Part shown: positions 6,807-14,392 of the stretch, piece by piece | Layout: the number at the start of each line of letters is the position of its first letter | How positions within the stretch are numbered: position 1 is the stretch's first letter | Assembly (NCBI GenBank): GCA_023430705.1 | Contig: JAEYZJ010000144.1 | Coordinates: 1-16,062 of the forward strand | Length of the DNA stretch: 16,062 nucleotides | Direction of reading: 5' to 3' | Source: Pseudomonadota bacterium | Lineage (GTDB): Bacteria; Pseudomonadota; Alphaproteobacteria; Rhizobiales; Devosiaceae | The notes under the pieces: model-generated | Told to the model about the DNA's origin: nothing | Database searches by the model: none | The model's input: the letters and a program-made list of their open reading frames with translations, nothing else | Translations under genes and position numbers: made by a program

Positions 6807-7850
6807 TCAGCTGACGGCGAGTTCCTTGCGCTCCACCTCGGAGACGGTCGCCAGGTCCAGCACGCGCTGCAGCTCGGCCGCGTGACGGAAGCTCGGCTCC
6901 TGCATGACGCCGGTGCGCACCGCTTCTGCAAAACGCTGATAGTTGGTCGGTACTGGCGGCACCTCCACTTCCTTCCAGGTCGCCGTCTCGATGTCCTCCC
7001 CGAGCACGACGCGCAGGTGGGTCGACTTGCCGTTCTGCACTTCGACGCCGCCCTTGTCGCCATAGACCCGAAGGCGCAGCTCATTGAAGTGGCCGGTGGC
7101 CCAGCGGCTGGCATGGATCACGCCCAGCGCGCCGTTGCTGAAGTCGACCGCCATGGTGAAACTGTCGTTGGCGTCGAGATCGTACTCGCCGATCTTGTTG
7201 CCCGGCGCCTTTTCGAAGGTCTTCAGCCGCGCGAAGACATGGTCGATGTCGAGGCCCGCGCCGTAGGAGGCGAAATCGAGGATGTGCACACCGATGTCGC
7301 CCAGCACGCCGTTCGAGCCGTGCTTGCGCGACAGGCGCCACAGCCACTGGCTCTCCGTGCGCCAGTCGCCCCAGGCCTTGCTCACCAGCCAGCTCTGCAG
7401 GTAGCTCGCCTCGACGTGACGGACGGTGCCGATCTCGCCGGACAGGACGATCTCACGCGCCTTCTGCAGCTGCGCGACGTTCCGGTAGGTGAGATTGACC
7501 ATGTTGATGAGGCCGGACTGCTCGGCCACTTCGACCATTTCGAAGGCCTTGATTGCATCGGTCGCGAGCGGCTTCTCGCAGAAGACGTGCTTGCCCGCCT
7601 TCAGCGCCGCAATCGAGGTCGAGTGGTGCACCGAGTCCGGGGTGACGTTTGCCACGGCGTCGAACTCACCCCAGGCGATGGCCGCGTCGAGTGACGGGAA
7701 GGCGTTGGGAATGTTGTGCTCGGCGTTGAACTTTTCCACACGGTTGGGGTCAACGTCGACACCGCCCACAAGGGTCACGCCCTCGATGGCGGCAAAGTGC
7801 TTGGCGTGCTGGGCGGCCATGCCGCCGGTGCCGAGGATGAGCATGCGCAT
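6807..7850 (-). CDS. thuB: Gfo/Idh/MocA-family oxidoreductase, ThuB-type, second copy
   Basis: NAD(P)-dependent sugar oxidoreductase of the Gfo/Idh/MocA family, 347 residues, cytoplasmic. The N-terminal Rossmann fold carries ILGTGGMA (residues 5-12). The family's catalytic Lys is in CEKPLA (Lys93), and GSNGVLGDIGVHILD (about 178-192) holds the conserved Asp185 and His189. By eye it is about 60 percent identical to the gene just upstream, so this is a tandem duplicate. In the characterised rhizobial thu system, ThuB acts with ThuA on trehalose and related disaccharides through 3-keto derivatives; which of the two copies keeps that role is not clear. AAGGACAG precedes the ATG by about eight bases. 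It is the last gene of the operon, 53 bases after its paralogue, with a terminator-like hairpin behind it. Confidence 0.9.
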   Translation of the reverse strand: MRMLILGTGGMAAQHAKHFAAIEGVTLVGGVDVDPNRVEKFNAEHNIPNAFPSLDAAIAWGEFDAVANVTPDSVHHSTSIAALKAGKHVFCEKPLATDAIKAFEMVEVAEQSGLINMVNLTYRNVAQLQKAREIVLSGEIGTVRHVEASYLQSWLVSKAWGDWRTESQWLWRLSRKHGSNGVLGDIGVHILDFASYGAGLDIDHVFARLKTFEKAPGNKIGEYDLDANDSFTMAVDFSNGALGVIHASRWATGHFNELRLRVYGDKGGVEVQNGKSTHLRVVLGEDIETATWKEVEVPPVPTNYQRFAEAVRTGVMQEPSFRHAAELQRVLDLATVSEVERKELAVS

Positions 7851-7871
7851 CTTGTCTGTCCTTCAAATTCC

Positions 7872-7888
7872 CGGGCGGCAACCGCCCG
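7872..7888 (-). other. Intergenic hairpin between the two thuB-type genes
   Basis: CGGGCGG, loop of three, CCGCCCG: a perfect 7-bp stem in the 53-base gap. No T-run follows, so it is more likely an RNA-stability or processing element than a terminator. Confidence 0.45.
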
Positions 7889-7903
7889 TATTCCGTGGGT
7901 CGA

Positions 7904-8950
7904 CTAGACCCGGTGTTCCTTGCGATCGAGGTCGGCGGCCAGCGCCAGGTCGAGGATTCGCTGGAGGCCCGCGGCGTGCCGGAAATCCGGCTCCTGCTGG
8001 TGGCCGCTGCGCACCGCTTCGACGAAGCGCTGGTAGTTGGTCTTGACCGGCTCGGCCTTGATCTCGCGCCAGGTCGAGGTGGACACGTCGTCGCCGGCGC
8101 ATATGCGCAGCAGTGAGCCCCAGTGCCCGTGGCTCAGTTCCAGCCCGCCCTTGTTGCCGTAGACGCGCAACCGCTGGTCGTTGCTGTGCCCCGACGCCCA
8201 GCGCGACGAGTGGATGGTGCCGATGGCGCCGTTGGCGAACTCGGCCGAGATGATGAAGCTGTCATTTGCATCAAGCACATATTCCCCGATGCGGTCGCCG
8301 GGCAGCTTGGTGAATGTCTGCAACCGGCTGTTCATCGCCACAACCGGCTGGCCGATGGCGAAGGTGGTGAAATCGAGGATGTGGATGCCGATGTCACCCA
8401 CCGTCCCGTTGGAGCCGTGCGCCTTGCTGAGGCGCCACAGCCACGTGCCCGACAGGTTCGCGGCGTCGTTGAAGTCGCGCAGTGCCAGCCAGTGCTGCAG
8501 GTAGCTCGCCTCGATGTGCCGCACCTCGCCGATTGTCCCCGCGGCGATGATCTCGCGCGCCTTGTGCAACTCGGCGACGTTCCGGTAGGTCAGGTTCACC
8601 ATGTTGATGAGGCCGGACTTCTCGGCTGCTTCGACCATCTCCATGGCCAGCGCGTAGCTGGGGGCGAGCGGCTTCTCGCAGAAGACGTGCATGCCCGCCT
8701 CGAGCGCCTTCAGCGTCGTCGGGTGATGAATCGAGTCCGGCGTGACGTTGTCCACCGCCTCGAAATCCCCCCAGGCCAGCGCATCCTCGAGCGACTGGAA
8801 GCGGTTCGCGATGCAAAACGTGTCGCAGAAGGTCGCGAGGTTCTCGGGGTTCGTATCCACGGCGCCGACCATCTGCACGCCTTCGATGGTCTGGAAGGCC
8901 TTGGCGTGGCTGTTGGCCATTCGTCCGGTGCCGAGGATGAGGAGGCGCAT
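7904..8950 (-). CDS. thuB: Gfo/Idh/MocA-family oxidoreductase, ThuB-type, first copy
   Basis: NAD(P)-dependent sugar oxidoreductase, 348 residues, cytoplasmic. The Rossmann motif is ILGTGRMA (5-12). Catalytic Lys93 lies in CEKPLA, and Asp186 and His190 in GSNGTVGDIGIHILD. NLTYRNVA near residue 119 and the C-terminal TNYQRFVEAVRSG block are shared with the second copy. It directly follows thuA (68-base gap), the place thuB holds in the thuEFGKAB operons of Sinorhizobium and Agrobacterium, so it is the better candidate for the true thuB. It has a weak ribosome binding site (GGACCCCACA before the ATG), and the upstream gap contains a strong hairpin. The divergence between copies is spread along the protein, most visibly at 30-60 and 155-170, so it is an old duplication and the copies may differ in substrate or position oxidised. 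Confidence 0.9.
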   Translation of the reverse strand: MRLLILGTGRMANSHAKAFQTIEGVQMVGAVDTNPENLATFCDTFCIANRFQSLEDALAWGDFEAVDNVTPDSIHHPTTLKALEAGMHVFCEKPLAPSYALAMEMVEAAEKSGLINMVNLTYRNVAELHKAREIIAAGTIGEVRHIEASYLQHWLALRDFNDAANLSGTWLWRLSKAHGSNGTVGDIGIHILDFTTFAIGQPVVAMNSRLQTFTKLPGDRIGEYVLDANDSFIISAEFANGAIGTIHSSRWASGHSNDQRLRVYGNKGGLELSHGHWGSLLRICAGDDVSTSTWREIKAEPVKTNYQRFVEAVRSGHQQEPDFRHAAGLQRILDLALAADLDRKEHRV

Positions 8951-8976
8951 TGTGGGGTCCAGTTGGTGGAATGGAT

Positions 8977-9000
8977 CGGGCCGCCCCTTGGGACGGCCCG
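8977..9000 (-). other. Intergenic hairpin between thuA and thuB
   Basis: CGGGCCG at 8977-8983 pairs with CGGCCCG at 8994-9000; inside, CCC and GGG can extend the stem past one mismatch. It begins 18 bases before the thuA stop side and ends 27 bases before the thuB ATG. The left arm sits in a 12-base sequence, TGGATCGGGCCG, that also begins the hairpin upstream of thuA. Confidence 0.5.
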
Positions 9001-9018
9001 GCTGTCGGTTTCAGCCGA

Positions 9019-9789
9019 TCACTTCGGATGGTGCGTCAGCTTGGCGCCGCGCTCTTCGATCTTCTCGATCGCCTGGTCCACGGGAGTGTTCGGCGCCTTG
9101 AGCAGGTGCGCGTGGTTGTCGGGGTTGTAGGCCCAGTTCACCGCATTGCGGATGACCTTGCCGACGGTGGCGTCGTGGTAGGTCGGGTAGGTCTCGTGGC
9201 CGGGGCGGAAGTAGAAGATGTTGCCCGCACCGCGGCGGTAGGTGAGGCCCGAGCGGAACACTTCGCCGCCCTGGAACCACGAGACGAACACGGTCTCGAG
9301 GGGCTCCGGCACCGTGAACGGCTCGCCGTACATCTCTTCGTTCTCGAGCTCGAAGTACGCCGGCAGGCCCTTGGCGATCGGATGGCCCGGGTTCACGACC
9401 CAGATGCGCTCGCGCTCGCCGGCCTCGCGCCAGTGCAGGTTCGCCGGCGTGCCCATCAGTCTCCTGAACACCTTGGAGTGGTGGCCCGAGTGCAGCACGA
9501 TGAGGCCCATGCCCTCCCAGACGCGCTGTACCACGCGTTCGACCACCTCGTCCTTGACCTCGCCATGCGCTGCGTGCCCCCACCAGATGAGCACGTCCGT
9601 TTCGGCGAGCTTCTCGGGGGTCAGGCCATGCTCCGGATCCTGCAGCGTCACCGTAGTAGCGACGAGGTTGCTGTCCTCACCAACCAGCTTGGCAATCTGG
9701 CCGTGCATGCCGATGGGGTAATTCTGGGCGACGAACTCATTCTTCTGTTCATGCACGTTCTCACCCCAGACGGTAACGCGGATGGGCAT
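9019..9789 (-). CDS. thuA: ThuA, trehalose/disaccharide utilisation protein
   Basis: ThuA-family protein of 256 residues, cytoplasmic, and close in length to rhizobial ThuA. Recognisable blocks are RVTVWGENVHE at the N-terminus, DVLIWWGHAAHGEV around residue 65, LIVLHSGHHSKVFRRLMGT around 96, WVVNPGHPIAKGLP, and GNIFYFRPGHETYPTYHD near 195. The fold is like class I glutamine amidotransferases but the usual catalytic Cys is not seen; His-rich loops are the likely active site. In Sinorhizobium and Agrobacterium, genetics ties ThuA and ThuB to catabolism of trehalose, maltitol and sucrose isomers via 3-keto sugars. It is preceded by AAGGAG six bases before the ATG. Unlike the tightly packed transport genes, it lies 165 bases after thuK, and that gap holds a LacI-type operator and two hairpins, so it may be controlled separately. 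Confidence 0.92.
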   Translation of the reverse strand: MPIRVTVWGENVHEQKNEFVAQNYPIGMHGQIAKLVGEDSNLVATTVTLQDPEHGLTPEKLAETDVLIWWGHAAHGEVKDEVVERVVQRVWEGMGLIVLHSGHHSKVFRRLMGTPANLHWREAGERERIWVVNPGHPIAKGLPAYFELENEEMYGEPFTVPEPLETVFVSWFQGGEVFRSGLTYRRGAGNIFYFRPGHETYPTYHDATVGKVIRNAVNWAYNPDNHAHLLKAPNTPVDQAIEKIEERGAKLTHHPK

Positions 9790-9812
9790 GATGGTCTCCT
9801 TGTACTCGTGGA

Positions 9813-9838
9813 TCGGGCCGGACGTTGCGCCGGCCCGA
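9813..9838 (-). other. Leader hairpin before thuA
   Basis: TCGGGCCGG at 9813-9821, 8-base loop, CCGGCCCGA at 9830-9838: a perfect 9-bp stem. It lies between the internal operator and the thuA ribosome binding site. It shares its first arm context TGGATCGGGCCG with the hairpin before thuB. Confidence 0.5.
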
Positions 9839-9842
9839 GAAC

Positions 9843-9860
9843 ATCCAAAGCGTTTTGGTT
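9843..9860. promoter_or_regulatory. Internal LacI-type operator upstream of thuA (O3)
   Basis: ATCCAAAGCGTTTTGGTT. The core CCAAAGCGTTTTGG is a CG-centred palindrome with one mismatched pair and matches the perfect operator before thuE at 12 of 18 positions, including the CAAAGCG core. It lies 54 bases upstream of thuA, inside the operon. A TTGCCA at 9900-9895 could be a -35, but I see no good -10. Confidence 0.5.
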
Positions 9861-9926
9861 ATTGAAGCGATTCAGTGCCTCGACGCCGCCGACTTGGCAA
9901 GCAGACTACGGCGAAAATCCGGGGCT

Positions 9927-9942
9927 GCGGCAATTTTGCCGC
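9927..9942 (-). other. Hairpin just after the thuK stop
   Basis: GCGGCA, loop of four, TGCCGC: a perfect 6-bp stem 12 bases after the thuK stop. No T-run follows. It may protect the transport-gene end of the transcript. Confidence 0.35.
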
Positions 9943-9954
9943 CATGCCGGATCC

Positions 9955-10962
9955 TCAGTGCTTCAACGGCTTTCCGTCCTGATCGAAACGGTGAATCTTG
10001 GTCGGGATCGGAGCGATCGAGATCACATCGTCGGGCTTGTGCCGGCTGGTGCCTTCCTCGCGCACGACGACCGGCTCACTGGCACCGATATCGACATAGG
10101 TGTAGCTGTCCGAGCCGAGGTTCTCGGAGTGAACCACCTTGCCCTTCCAGGCCCCGTCGCGATCGGCGATCTCGATATGCTCGGAGCGGATGCCGATGGT
10201 GTTGGCGCCGAAGCTCGAGGCGATCTCGCCATTGAGGAAGTTCATCTTGGGCGAACCGATGAAGCCGGCCACGAACATCGACTGCGGGCTCTCATAGAGC
10301 TCGAGCGGCGTGCCCACCTGCTCGATGATGCCGTCGCGCAACACGCAGATGCGGTCGGCCAGGGTCATCGCCTCCACCTGGTCGTGCGTGACGTAGACCA
10401 TGGTGGCATTGTTCATTGAGTGATGGAGCTTGGCGATCTCGAGCCGGGTCGCTACGCGCAGCGCCGCGTCGAGGTTCGACAGCGGTTCATCGAACAGGAA
10501 CACCCGGGGGTCGCGCACGATGGCGCGGCCGATGGCGACGCGCTGGCGCTGGCCACCCGAAAGTTGCTTGGGCAGCCGGCCCAGGTACTGCGTGATCTGC
10601 AGCATCTCGGCGGCCTTCTCGACGCGGGCCCTGATTGCGTCCTTGTCGGACTTCGCCAGTTGCATCCCGAAGGCCATGTTCTCGTACACTGTCATGTGCG
10701 GGTAGAGCGCATAACTCTGGAACACCATCGCGATCCCGCGCTTGCTCGGCGCGAGCGCGTTGACCAGCTGGCCATCGAACTTCATCTCGCCCGCGGTGAT
10801 GTCCTCGAGGCCGGCCAGCAGGCGCAGCAGGGTCGACTTGCCGCAACCCGACGGACCGACGAAGACCATGAACTCGCCCGAGTAGATCTCGAGGTCCACG
10901 CCCTTGATCACATCGACGACGCCGAAGGACTTCCTGATGTTGTTGAGTTCGATATGCGCCAT
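9955..10962 (-). CDS. thuK: ThuK, ABC transporter ATP-binding protein (MalK-like)
   Basis: ATPase of the sugar ABC importer, 335 residues, acting at the inner face of the membrane with ThuF and ThuG. Motifs in order: Walker A GPSGCGKST (36-44), Q-loop Gln82, signature LSGGQ (134-138), Walker B VFLFDEP (154-160), D-loop SNLDA, and switch His193. A C-terminal extension of about 100 residues from roughly 235 (IGSPKMNFLNGE, IGIRSEHIEI) is the MalK-type regulatory OB-like domain, so it belongs to the carbohydrate (CUT1) group. The start ATG lies four bases after the thuG stop, with AAAGGG in the end of thuG as ribosome binding site, so translation is probably coupled. Confidence 0.95.
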   Translation of the reverse strand: MAHIELNNIRKSFGVVDVIKGVDLEIYSGEFMVFVGPSGCGKSTLLRLLAGLEDITAGEMKFDGQLVNALAPSKRGIAMVFQSYALYPHMTVYENMAFGMQLAKSDKDAIRARVEKAAEMLQITQYLGRLPKQLSGGQRQRVAIGRAIVRDPRVFLFDEPLSNLDAALRVATRLEIAKLHHSMNNATMVYVTHDQVEAMTLADRICVLRDGIIEQVGTPLELYESPQSMFVAGFIGSPKMNFLNGEIASSFGANTIGIRSEHIEIADRDGAWKGKVVHSENLGSDSYTYVDIGASEPVVVREEGTSRHKPDDVISIAPIPTKIHRFDQDGKPLKH

Positions 10963-10966
10963 GGAT

Positions 10967-11806
10967 TTAGCCCTTTACGCCGCCGGCGGTGAGGCCGGAA
11001 ATGATCTTGCGCTGGAAGATGAGCACCAGCACGACCAGCGGCACGGTGACGATCACCGACGCCGCCATGATGTTGCCCCAGGGGATCTCGTGCTGGCTAC
11101 CGCCCGACAGGAGCGCAATGGCGACCGGCACCGTGCGCGTGGCATTCGACGAGGTGAACGTCAGCGCGAACAGGAACTCGTTCCAGGCCCCGATGAAGGC
11201 GAGCAGGCCCGTCGTCACCAGCGCTGGCCACATCAGCGGCATGAACACCTTGGTGATGATGACCCACGGACTGGCGCCGTCCACGATGGCGGCTTCCTCG
11301 ATCTCGATCGGCAGGTCGCGCATGAAGGTCGTCAGCACCCAGACGGTGAACGGCAACGTGAAGATGGTGTAGCTGAAGATCAGCGCCCAGGGCGTGTTGT
11401 AGATCCCGAGGAAGCGGATCAGCTCGAACAGTCCGGCCAGCACCGCGATCTGCGGGAACATGGAGACCGCCAGGATCGTCATCAGGATCAGCCCCCTGCC
11501 CCTGAAGCGGACGCGGCTCAGCGCGAATGCGGCCGTGATGGCGAGGAACAGGGCAAGCAGAACCGTCACGCTCGCCACGAAGATCGAGTTCAGCAGGTTC
11601 TGCGGGAAGCTGCCCGAATTGAGCACGTTCACGTAGTTGGCCAGCGAGAACGAGGTCGGGAAGTAGGTGATGCGGAACAGGTCCGTACCCGACTTCAGGC
11701 TGGTCAGGATTGCGTAGTAGAACGGAAACACCGCCACCACGACGATGAAGATCACGAGCAGGTAGAACGCGATCCGCTTGGTCAGCCACCACAGGTCGAT
11801 GGTCAT
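10967..11806 (-). CDS. thuG: ThuG, ABC sugar transporter permease (MalG-like)
   Basis: Inner-membrane permease of the CUT1 sugar importer, 279 residues, with six likely membrane helices; the first is FYLLVIFIVVVAVFPFYYAI at about 13-32. The cytoplasmic EAA loop that docks to the ATPase is EEAAIVDGASPWVIITKVFMP, near residues 185-205. GTDLFRITYFPTSFSLANYV after the first helix is typical of MalG-type subunits. The ATG at 11804-11806 overlaps the TGA of thuF by one base (TGATG), so the two permease subunits are translationally coupled and made in equal amounts. A longer frame running upstream in the same phase is only a shadow of thuF. Confidence 0.94.
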   Translation of the reverse strand: MTIDLWWLTKRIAFYLLVIFIVVVAVFPFYYAILTSLKSGTDLFRITYFPTSFSLANYVNVLNSGSFPQNLLNSIFVASVTVLLALFLAITAAFALSRVRFRGRGLILMTILAVSMFPQIAVLAGLFELIRFLGIYNTPWALIFSYTIFTLPFTVWVLTTFMRDLPIEIEEAAIVDGASPWVIITKVFMPLMWPALVTTGLLAFIGAWNEFLFALTFTSSNATRTVPVAIALLSGGSQHEIPWGNIMAASVIVTVPLVVLVLIFQRKIISGLTAGGVKG

Positions 11807-12786
11807 CAGCGGTCTCCCCCGTCGAACCGGACACGGCCGAGCCAGATGTAGAGTACGGTCATGAGCGCGATGATGAGAAACAGGAGGGTCGACTGAGCCG
11901 AGCCGTAGGCGAACTTGTCGAACTCGAACAGGTTCTCGCGGCTGATGATCGACATGGTCTTGGTGGTCGAACTGTTGGGCGTCAGCACGTAGATCAGGTC
12001 GAAGATGCGCATGGCATCGAGCAGGCGGAAGATCACCGCCACCATCACCGCGGGACGCACCAGCGGCAGCGTCACCCGGAAGAACACCTTGATCGGATGG
12101 ACGCCATCGATCCTGGCGGCCTCGTAGACGTCCTTGGGCACCATCTGCAGGCCGGCGAGGATGAGCAGCGCCATGAAGGGCGTCGTCTTCCAGATGTCGA
12201 CGATCAGCACGGCGGTCATGGCCGTGTCGGGAGACGCGGTCCAGGCGATCTTCTGGCTGATGAGGCCCAGCCTGAGGGCAATATCGTTGAGGATGCCGAA
12301 CTGGTCGTTGAGCATCCAGCCCCACATCCTGGCCGACACGATCGTGGGGATGGCCCACGGAATGAGGATGGCGGCGCGCACGATGCCGCGCCCCCTGAAC
12401 TCGGCATTCAGCACCAGCGCCACGATCATGCCGATGACGGTCTCGAGCGACACCGAGACGACGGCGAAACGCACGGTGTTCCACACCGCGTTCCACCACG
12501 CCGGATCGACCAGCACCCCGGAGAAGACGGTGCGGCCGCTGTTCAGCGTGGTCCAGCCGAGGTAGTTCTTGAAGCCGATGAACTGCCCTTCATAGAGCGC
12601 GCTCAGCGACGTGTTGGTGAACGAGAAGTAGATCGTGCGGAGCAGTGGCCATCCGGCCACGATTGCCAGCGCGATCAGCATCGGCAGCAGGAACCACATC
12701 GCCGCGCCGACGCGCGACTTCATCAGTTCGTTCTGAACCTTGCCCCCGGCCCGGGCCACGCTGCCCGCTGTGGCTTCGACTGACAT
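11806..12786 (-). CDS. thuF: ThuF, ABC sugar transporter permease (MalF-like)
   Basis: Inner-membrane permease of the CUT1 sugar importer, 326 residues. A cytoplasmic N-terminus of about 28 residues precedes six likely helices; the first is AAMWFLLPMLIALAIVAGWP. The EAA loop is YEAARIDGVHPIKVFFRVTLP near residues 220-240, with the family's A-R-I-D-G core. AILIPWAIPTIVSARMWGWM is a typical conserved block. The ATG at 12784-12786 has GGGGAAG about eight bases upstream. It follows thuE after a 79-base gap that holds a 13-bp hairpin, the arrangement expected when far more binding protein than permease is needed. Confidence 0.94.
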   Translation of the reverse strand: MSVEATAGSVARAGGKVQNELMKSRVGAAMWFLLPMLIALAIVAGWPLLRTIYFSFTNTSLSALYEGQFIGFKNYLGWTTLNSGRTVFSGVLVDPAWWNAVWNTVRFAVVSVSLETVIGMIVALVLNAEFRGRGIVRAAILIPWAIPTIVSARMWGWMLNDQFGILNDIALRLGLISQKIAWTASPDTAMTAVLIVDIWKTTPFMALLILAGLQMVPKDVYEAARIDGVHPIKVFFRVTLPLVRPAVMVAVIFRLLDAMRIFDLIYVLTPNSSTTKTMSIISRENLFEFDKFAYGSAQSTLLFLIIALMTVLYIWLGRVRFDGGDR

Positions 12787-12816
12787 CTGGCACTCTTCCC
12801 CGCTGCAGAAATGGTA

Positions 12817-12847
12817 TGGTGCGGGCGGCGCCGGGCCGCCCGCACCA
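12817..12847 (-). other. Strong REP-like hairpin between thuE and thuF
   Basis: TGGTGCGGGCGGC at 12817-12829, 5-base loop, GCCGCCCGCACCA at 12835-12847: a perfect 13-bp stem with no T-run. By analogy with the malE-malF intergenic element, it should protect the 3' end of the thuE message and lower permease expression. The analogy is inference. Confidence 0.65.
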
Positions 12848-12865
12848 GTATTCGGTCAGGCGCCC

Positions 12866-14134
12866 TTACCAGCCGTTGCCCTTGAGATCGGTCAGCTTGG
12901 CTTCGAGGAGTTCGAGGTTCTCGGCAGCGGTGCCATTGCCCGACAGCGTGTCATGCACGGCCGACCAGAACAGCGAGGAAACCTCGTTGTACTTCACCTT
13001 GGTCGGAGCCGAGGGACGCGGAACGGCATTCTCGAAGACTTCCTTCCAGCTGGGAATGATCGGCTGCTTGGCCGCAATGTCGGCGTCGTCGTAGAGCGCG
13101 ATGATGGTGGGCAGGTTCGACTGCTCGAGCGCACGGTTCTTCTGCACTTCAGCCGACGACAGGAACAGCGCCAGCTGGATCGCCGCGTCAGGGTTCTTGG
13201 AGTACTTCGACACCGCGAAGTTCCAGCCGCCGAGCGTCGCCGCCGACCGCGCATCGGCGCCGTCGCCCTTGGGCAGCGGAGCCACGTCGAACTTGCCCTT
13301 CACCGCCGAGTCGTCGCCGTTGCCGAGCTGGTAGGCATAGGGCCAGTTGCGCATGAACACGGCATTGCCGAGCTGCCACACGCCGCGGGCTTCTTCTTCC
13401 TGATAGCTCAGCACGCCCTGCGGAGCGATATTGTTCACCCAGCTCTTGGCCTCTTCGAGTGCGGCCACGGCCTGCGGGTTGTTGATCGAGATGGTGCCGT
13501 CCGCTTCGATGATCTGGCCACCGCCGAACGACTTCACCCACTCCAGCGCGTTACAGGTCAGGCCCTCATAGGCGTTGCCCTGGAACACGAAGCCCTGCAT
13601 GTCGGGATTGCTGGCGCGCTCCCCGTCCTGGATCTTCTTCGCGGTTGCAGCGAGTTCGGCCCAGGTGGTCGGCACCTTCTCGCCATACTTGTCGAGCAGG
13701 TCCTTGCGATAGAAGAGCGCCGGCGCGTCGGTGAATCCAGGCAGGGCCACGAGCCTGCCGTCCACCGTCTGGCTTTCGATGATCGACGGGAAGTGCTGGT
13801 TCACCACGTCCTTGGCGGCATCCGCCAGATCAAGGAACTGGCCCGCAAGCTGCGGCGCCCAGATGACGTCGGTCTGGTAGACGTCGATGTCGGAGTTACC
13901 GGCCGCGAGCCACAGCTTGTACTGGCCGAACTGGTCGGTAGTGGACGACGGCATGGGCACGATCGTGACCTTGTTGCCGGTCTTTTCCTCGAAGAGCGCC
14001 AGCTGCGAACGCAGGAAGTCGAGGCCCGTGCCGGTGTCGCCGGAGACGATGGCGAGGTCGGCAGCCTGGGCCACAACCGGGCCGCCCAGCGTGGCGCTGG
14101 CGAGCAGGGCCGCGATCAGCATCTTCATCTTCAT
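12866..14134 (-). CDS. thuE: ThuE, periplasmic sugar-binding protein of the ABC transporter
   Basis: Extracellular solute-binding protein (family 1, CUT1) that captures the disaccharide in the periplasm and delivers it to ThuF/ThuG; 422 residues. The signal peptide is MKMKMLIAALLASATLGGPV ending in AQA, cleaved after about residue 24. The mature protein starts ADLAIVSGDTG; MPSSTTDQFGQYKLWLAAGN and DVYQTDVIWAPQLAGQFLDL are blocks I associate with rhizobial trehalose-binding proteins. WNFAVSKYSKNPDAAIQLA near the C-terminus is typical of the family. I chose the ATG at 14132-14134 because GGGAGG sits six bases upstream and the signal peptide follows; an alternative start 60 bases further up has no ribosome binding site. 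It is the first gene of the operon, behind a LacI-controlled promoter and a leader of about 145 bases. Confidence 0.93.
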   Translation of the reverse strand: MKMKMLIAALLASATLGGPVVAQAADLAIVSGDTGTGLDFLRSQLALFEEKTGNKVTIVPMPSSTTDQFGQYKLWLAAGNSDIDVYQTDVIWAPQLAGQFLDLADAAKDVVNQHFPSIIESQTVDGRLVALPGFTDAPALFYRKDLLDKYGEKVPTTWAELAATAKKIQDGERASNPDMQGFVFQGNAYEGLTCNALEWVKSFGGGQIIEADGTISINNPQAVAALEEAKSWVNNIAPQGVLSYQEEEARGVWQLGNAVFMRNWPYAYQLGNGDDSAVKGKFDVAPLPKGDGADARSAATLGGWNFAVSKYSKNPDAAIQLALFLSSAEVQKNRALEQSNLPTIIALYDDADIAAKQPIIPSWKEVFENAVPRPSAPTKVKYNEVSSLFWSAVHDTLSGNGTAAENLELLEAKLTDLKGNGW

Positions 14135-14140
14135 TATGAT

Positions 14141-14146
14141 CCTCCC
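14141..14146 (-). promoter_or_regulatory. thuE: Ribosome binding site deciding the thuE start
   Basis: GGGAGG on the minus strand, six to seven bases before the ATG at 14132-14134. It is the strongest Shine-Dalgarno in the operon and fits high output of the binding protein. Confidence 0.85.
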
Positions 14147-14265
14147 AAAGGACAGGTACGAAAAGGAGGGCAGCCAAAGCCGATCGGTCGCCACCAGGCG
14201 CTAATCTGCCTCAGTCTCCTCCCGCCAAAGCGCCCGAGTTGGGGAGATTTTTCCCATCCGTAGGC

Positions 14266-14283
14266 TTTCAAAGCGCTTTGAAA
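14266..14283. promoter_or_regulatory. LacI-type operator O1, perfect 18-bp palindrome
   Basis: TTTCAAAGCGCTTTGAAA, identical to its own reverse complement, with the central CG that LacI-family hinge helices need. It begins three bases downstream of the predicted thuE -10, so a bound repressor would cover the start point. The likely ligand is ThuR, encoded by the divergent gene. Confidence 0.88.
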
Positions 14284-14285
14284 CG

Positions 14286-14315
14286 AAGGTACCTGCAGGC
14301 CTCAAATTCTGTCAA
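14286..14315 (-). promoter_or_regulatory. Predicted promoter of the thuEFGKAB operon
   Basis: Minus strand: TTGACA at 14315-14310 (perfect -35), an 18-base spacer, then TACCTT at 14291-14286. The expected start is near 14279, inside operator O1. Confidence 0.7.
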
Positions 14316-14392
14316 GCGGGATTCAGGGACCAAGTGTTAACCGCAGAAACCACGGACGGAATATGCAAGTTATTTCATGCCCTTACAGCGCA

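Noticed and set aside
8950..10419. A 489-residue plus-strand open frame opposite thuA and thuK
   Set aside because: It crosses the thuK-thuA gap and mirrors two clear genes; composition is Arg/His/Asp/Leu-rich as typical of antisense frames, with no domain.
11097..12499. Frames overlapping the thuF-thuG junction that could suggest one fused protein
   Set aside because: The TGATG junction ends thuF and starts thuG; the longer frame only joins a thuF shadow to the real thuG.
14134..14194. Longer thuE start adding 20 residues
   Set aside because: No ribosome binding site there, and it would bury the signal peptide; the downstream ATG has GGGAGG at ideal spacing.
12740..14263. A 507-residue plus-strand open frame opposite thuE
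   Set aside because: It lies antisense to a complete binding protein with signal peptide and ribosome binding site; no motif of its own.
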